A stretch of DNA of 15,869 nt, from positions 1-15,869 of the forward strand of contig CAKVND010000051.1 of the NCBI GenBank assembly GCA_934777245.1, read 5' to 3'. The stretch's first letter is position 1. Each line of letters begins with the position of its first letter. This document shows, piece after piece, positions 15,409 through 15,869 of this stretch. The position numbers and the translations under genes were made by a program. The DNA is from an uncultured Candidatus Melainabacteria bacterium. GTDB taxonomy: Bacteria; Cyanobacteriota; Vampirovibrionia; Gastranaerophilales; Gastranaerophilaceae. The notes beneath the pieces are model-generated. The model had not been told where the DNA came from, made no database searches, and worked only from the letters and a program-made list of their open reading frames with translations.

Positions 15409-15426
15409 GGTGCAATTTTTTGCACC
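15409..15426. terminator. Small inverted repeat, possible terminator of the right-edge gene
   Basis: GGTGCAA (15409-15415) and TTGCACC (15420-15426) are separated by TTTT. It lies 26 bases past the stop of the minus-strand gene at the right edge. On the minus strand the run AAAATT in the loop is not a U-run, so terminator activity is uncertain. It follows a TAGAAAAGTAGG string shared with the repeat at 123-148. Confidence 0.35.
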
Positions 15427-15451
15427 ATTAACGTTTATCTATGACAATTGA

Positions 15452-15869
15452 TTAACGATTACTTCTAATCCCTGTTGATGACCAAGCATCCATCATTTTA
15501 GTATACTCGTTAACTGTTATATTTTCTCCACCTTCACTATTTGGTGATGTGAAAATATCAAATAATTTATTAAACATTGTAGAACATTGCAAATGTCTAA
15601 GAGCTACAACTGCCTGAGAAGTTGCATCATATATACGACTTTTCGCAGCCCAATCATCTGACTCGTCCCACTGCACTTTACTAATGTTTGACTCAACATC
15701 AGCATAAAAACCACCAATATCATTTATATCTGGAGAATTAACGTTAGAATATTTTTGAATTGATTTATATAGTGAAATTGTTGCGTCATCAACAACTCTT
15801 ACATTTACAACCTTGCCTGATAAATTTCTATATTGTATAACATTAGAATTTATACGAGGGATATTGGGC
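15452..15869 (-). CDS. C-terminal part of an unidentified protein (truncated by window edge)
   Basis: The frame is open from the right edge (15869) to a TAA at 15454-15452, about 138 codons. A GTG at 15676 is in frame but is probably internal, because the frame continues upstream without a stop to the edge. Visible sequence includes YRNLSGKVVNVRVVDDATIS, then YSNVNSPDINDIGGFYADVE, then WDESDDWAAKSRIYDATSQA and a C-terminal helix region (ALRHLQCSTMFNKLFDIF) ending GIRSNR. It has a Val/Asp-rich strand-like first part and a helical end, without a membrane segment. No family is recognised. Confidence 0.6.
   Translation of the reverse strand, partial: PNIPRINSNVIQYRNLSGKVVNVRVVDDATISLYKSIQKYSNVNSPDINDIGGFYADVESNISKVQWDESDDWAAKSRIYDATSQAVVALRHLQCSTMFNKLFDIFTSPNSEGGENITVNEYTKMMDAWSSTGIRSNR

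Noticed and set aside
15452..15676. A 74-aa gene starting with GTG at 15676
   Set aside because: The frame stays open to the window edge, so this is the tail of a longer gene and the GTG is most likely an internal Val codon.

Overview
The window is AT-rich (about two thirds A+T), bacterial, gene-dense and uses the standard code. Gene content fits a member of the non-photosynthetic sister lineage of Cyanobacteria (Melainabacteria/Vampirovibrionia, Gastranaerophilales-like): a DapL-type aminotransferase, a fused radical SAM/DUF2344 protein, a flagellar rod cluster, and a large orphan protein carrying a short FRG motif near its N-terminus. This placement is an inference from gene content and sequence style; no 16S or ribosomal protein gene is present to confirm it.

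Layout. 1-52 is the N-terminus of a minus-strand membrane protein running off the left edge, with its own promoter at 92-120. A 103-aa orphan (323-634, +) follows, then a class I/II PLP aminotransferase of the LL-diaminopimelate aminotransferase type (684-1925, +), whose ribosome binding site lies inside a perfect 15-bp dyad. A GC-rich 17-bp hairpin (1951-1988) separates it from the minus-strand flagellar region. That region reads right to left: two FlgF/FlgG-family rod proteins (7838-7140 and 7129-6416), FlgB (6406-6056), FlgC (5906-5463) and, after an interruption, a FliK-like protein (3108-2002). A plausible sigma-28-type promoter precedes the first rod gene. The interruption is a 753-aa plus-strand gene (3195-5456) flanked by 24/26-identical direct repeats corresponding to the 3' end of flgC, which suggests insertion or duplication in the flagellar operon.

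valS (8024-10696, +) is divergent from the flagellar operon and ends in a GC-rich hairpin terminator sharing its core with the one at 1951-1988. Next come a signal-anchored extracytoplasmic protein (10838-11809, +), a convergent HEAGH metallopeptidase-like membrane protein (12603-11818, -) and a radical SAM protein fused to a DUF2344 domain (12699-15287, +). The last gene carries an in-frame 62-bp GC-rich palindromic insert. The right end holds AT-rich hairpin repeats and the C-terminal part of an unidentified minus-strand gene that runs off the edge.

Functionally, the flagellar genes build the proximal and distal rod of the basal body, and the FliK-like protein would act in hook-length control. 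DapL and ValRS are housekeeping enzymes. The other proteins are lineage-style orphans. The most notable non-coding structures are the flgC-tail direct repeats, the in-frame palindromic element, the RBS-covering dyad, and two opposed octamer arrays between flgB and flgC.
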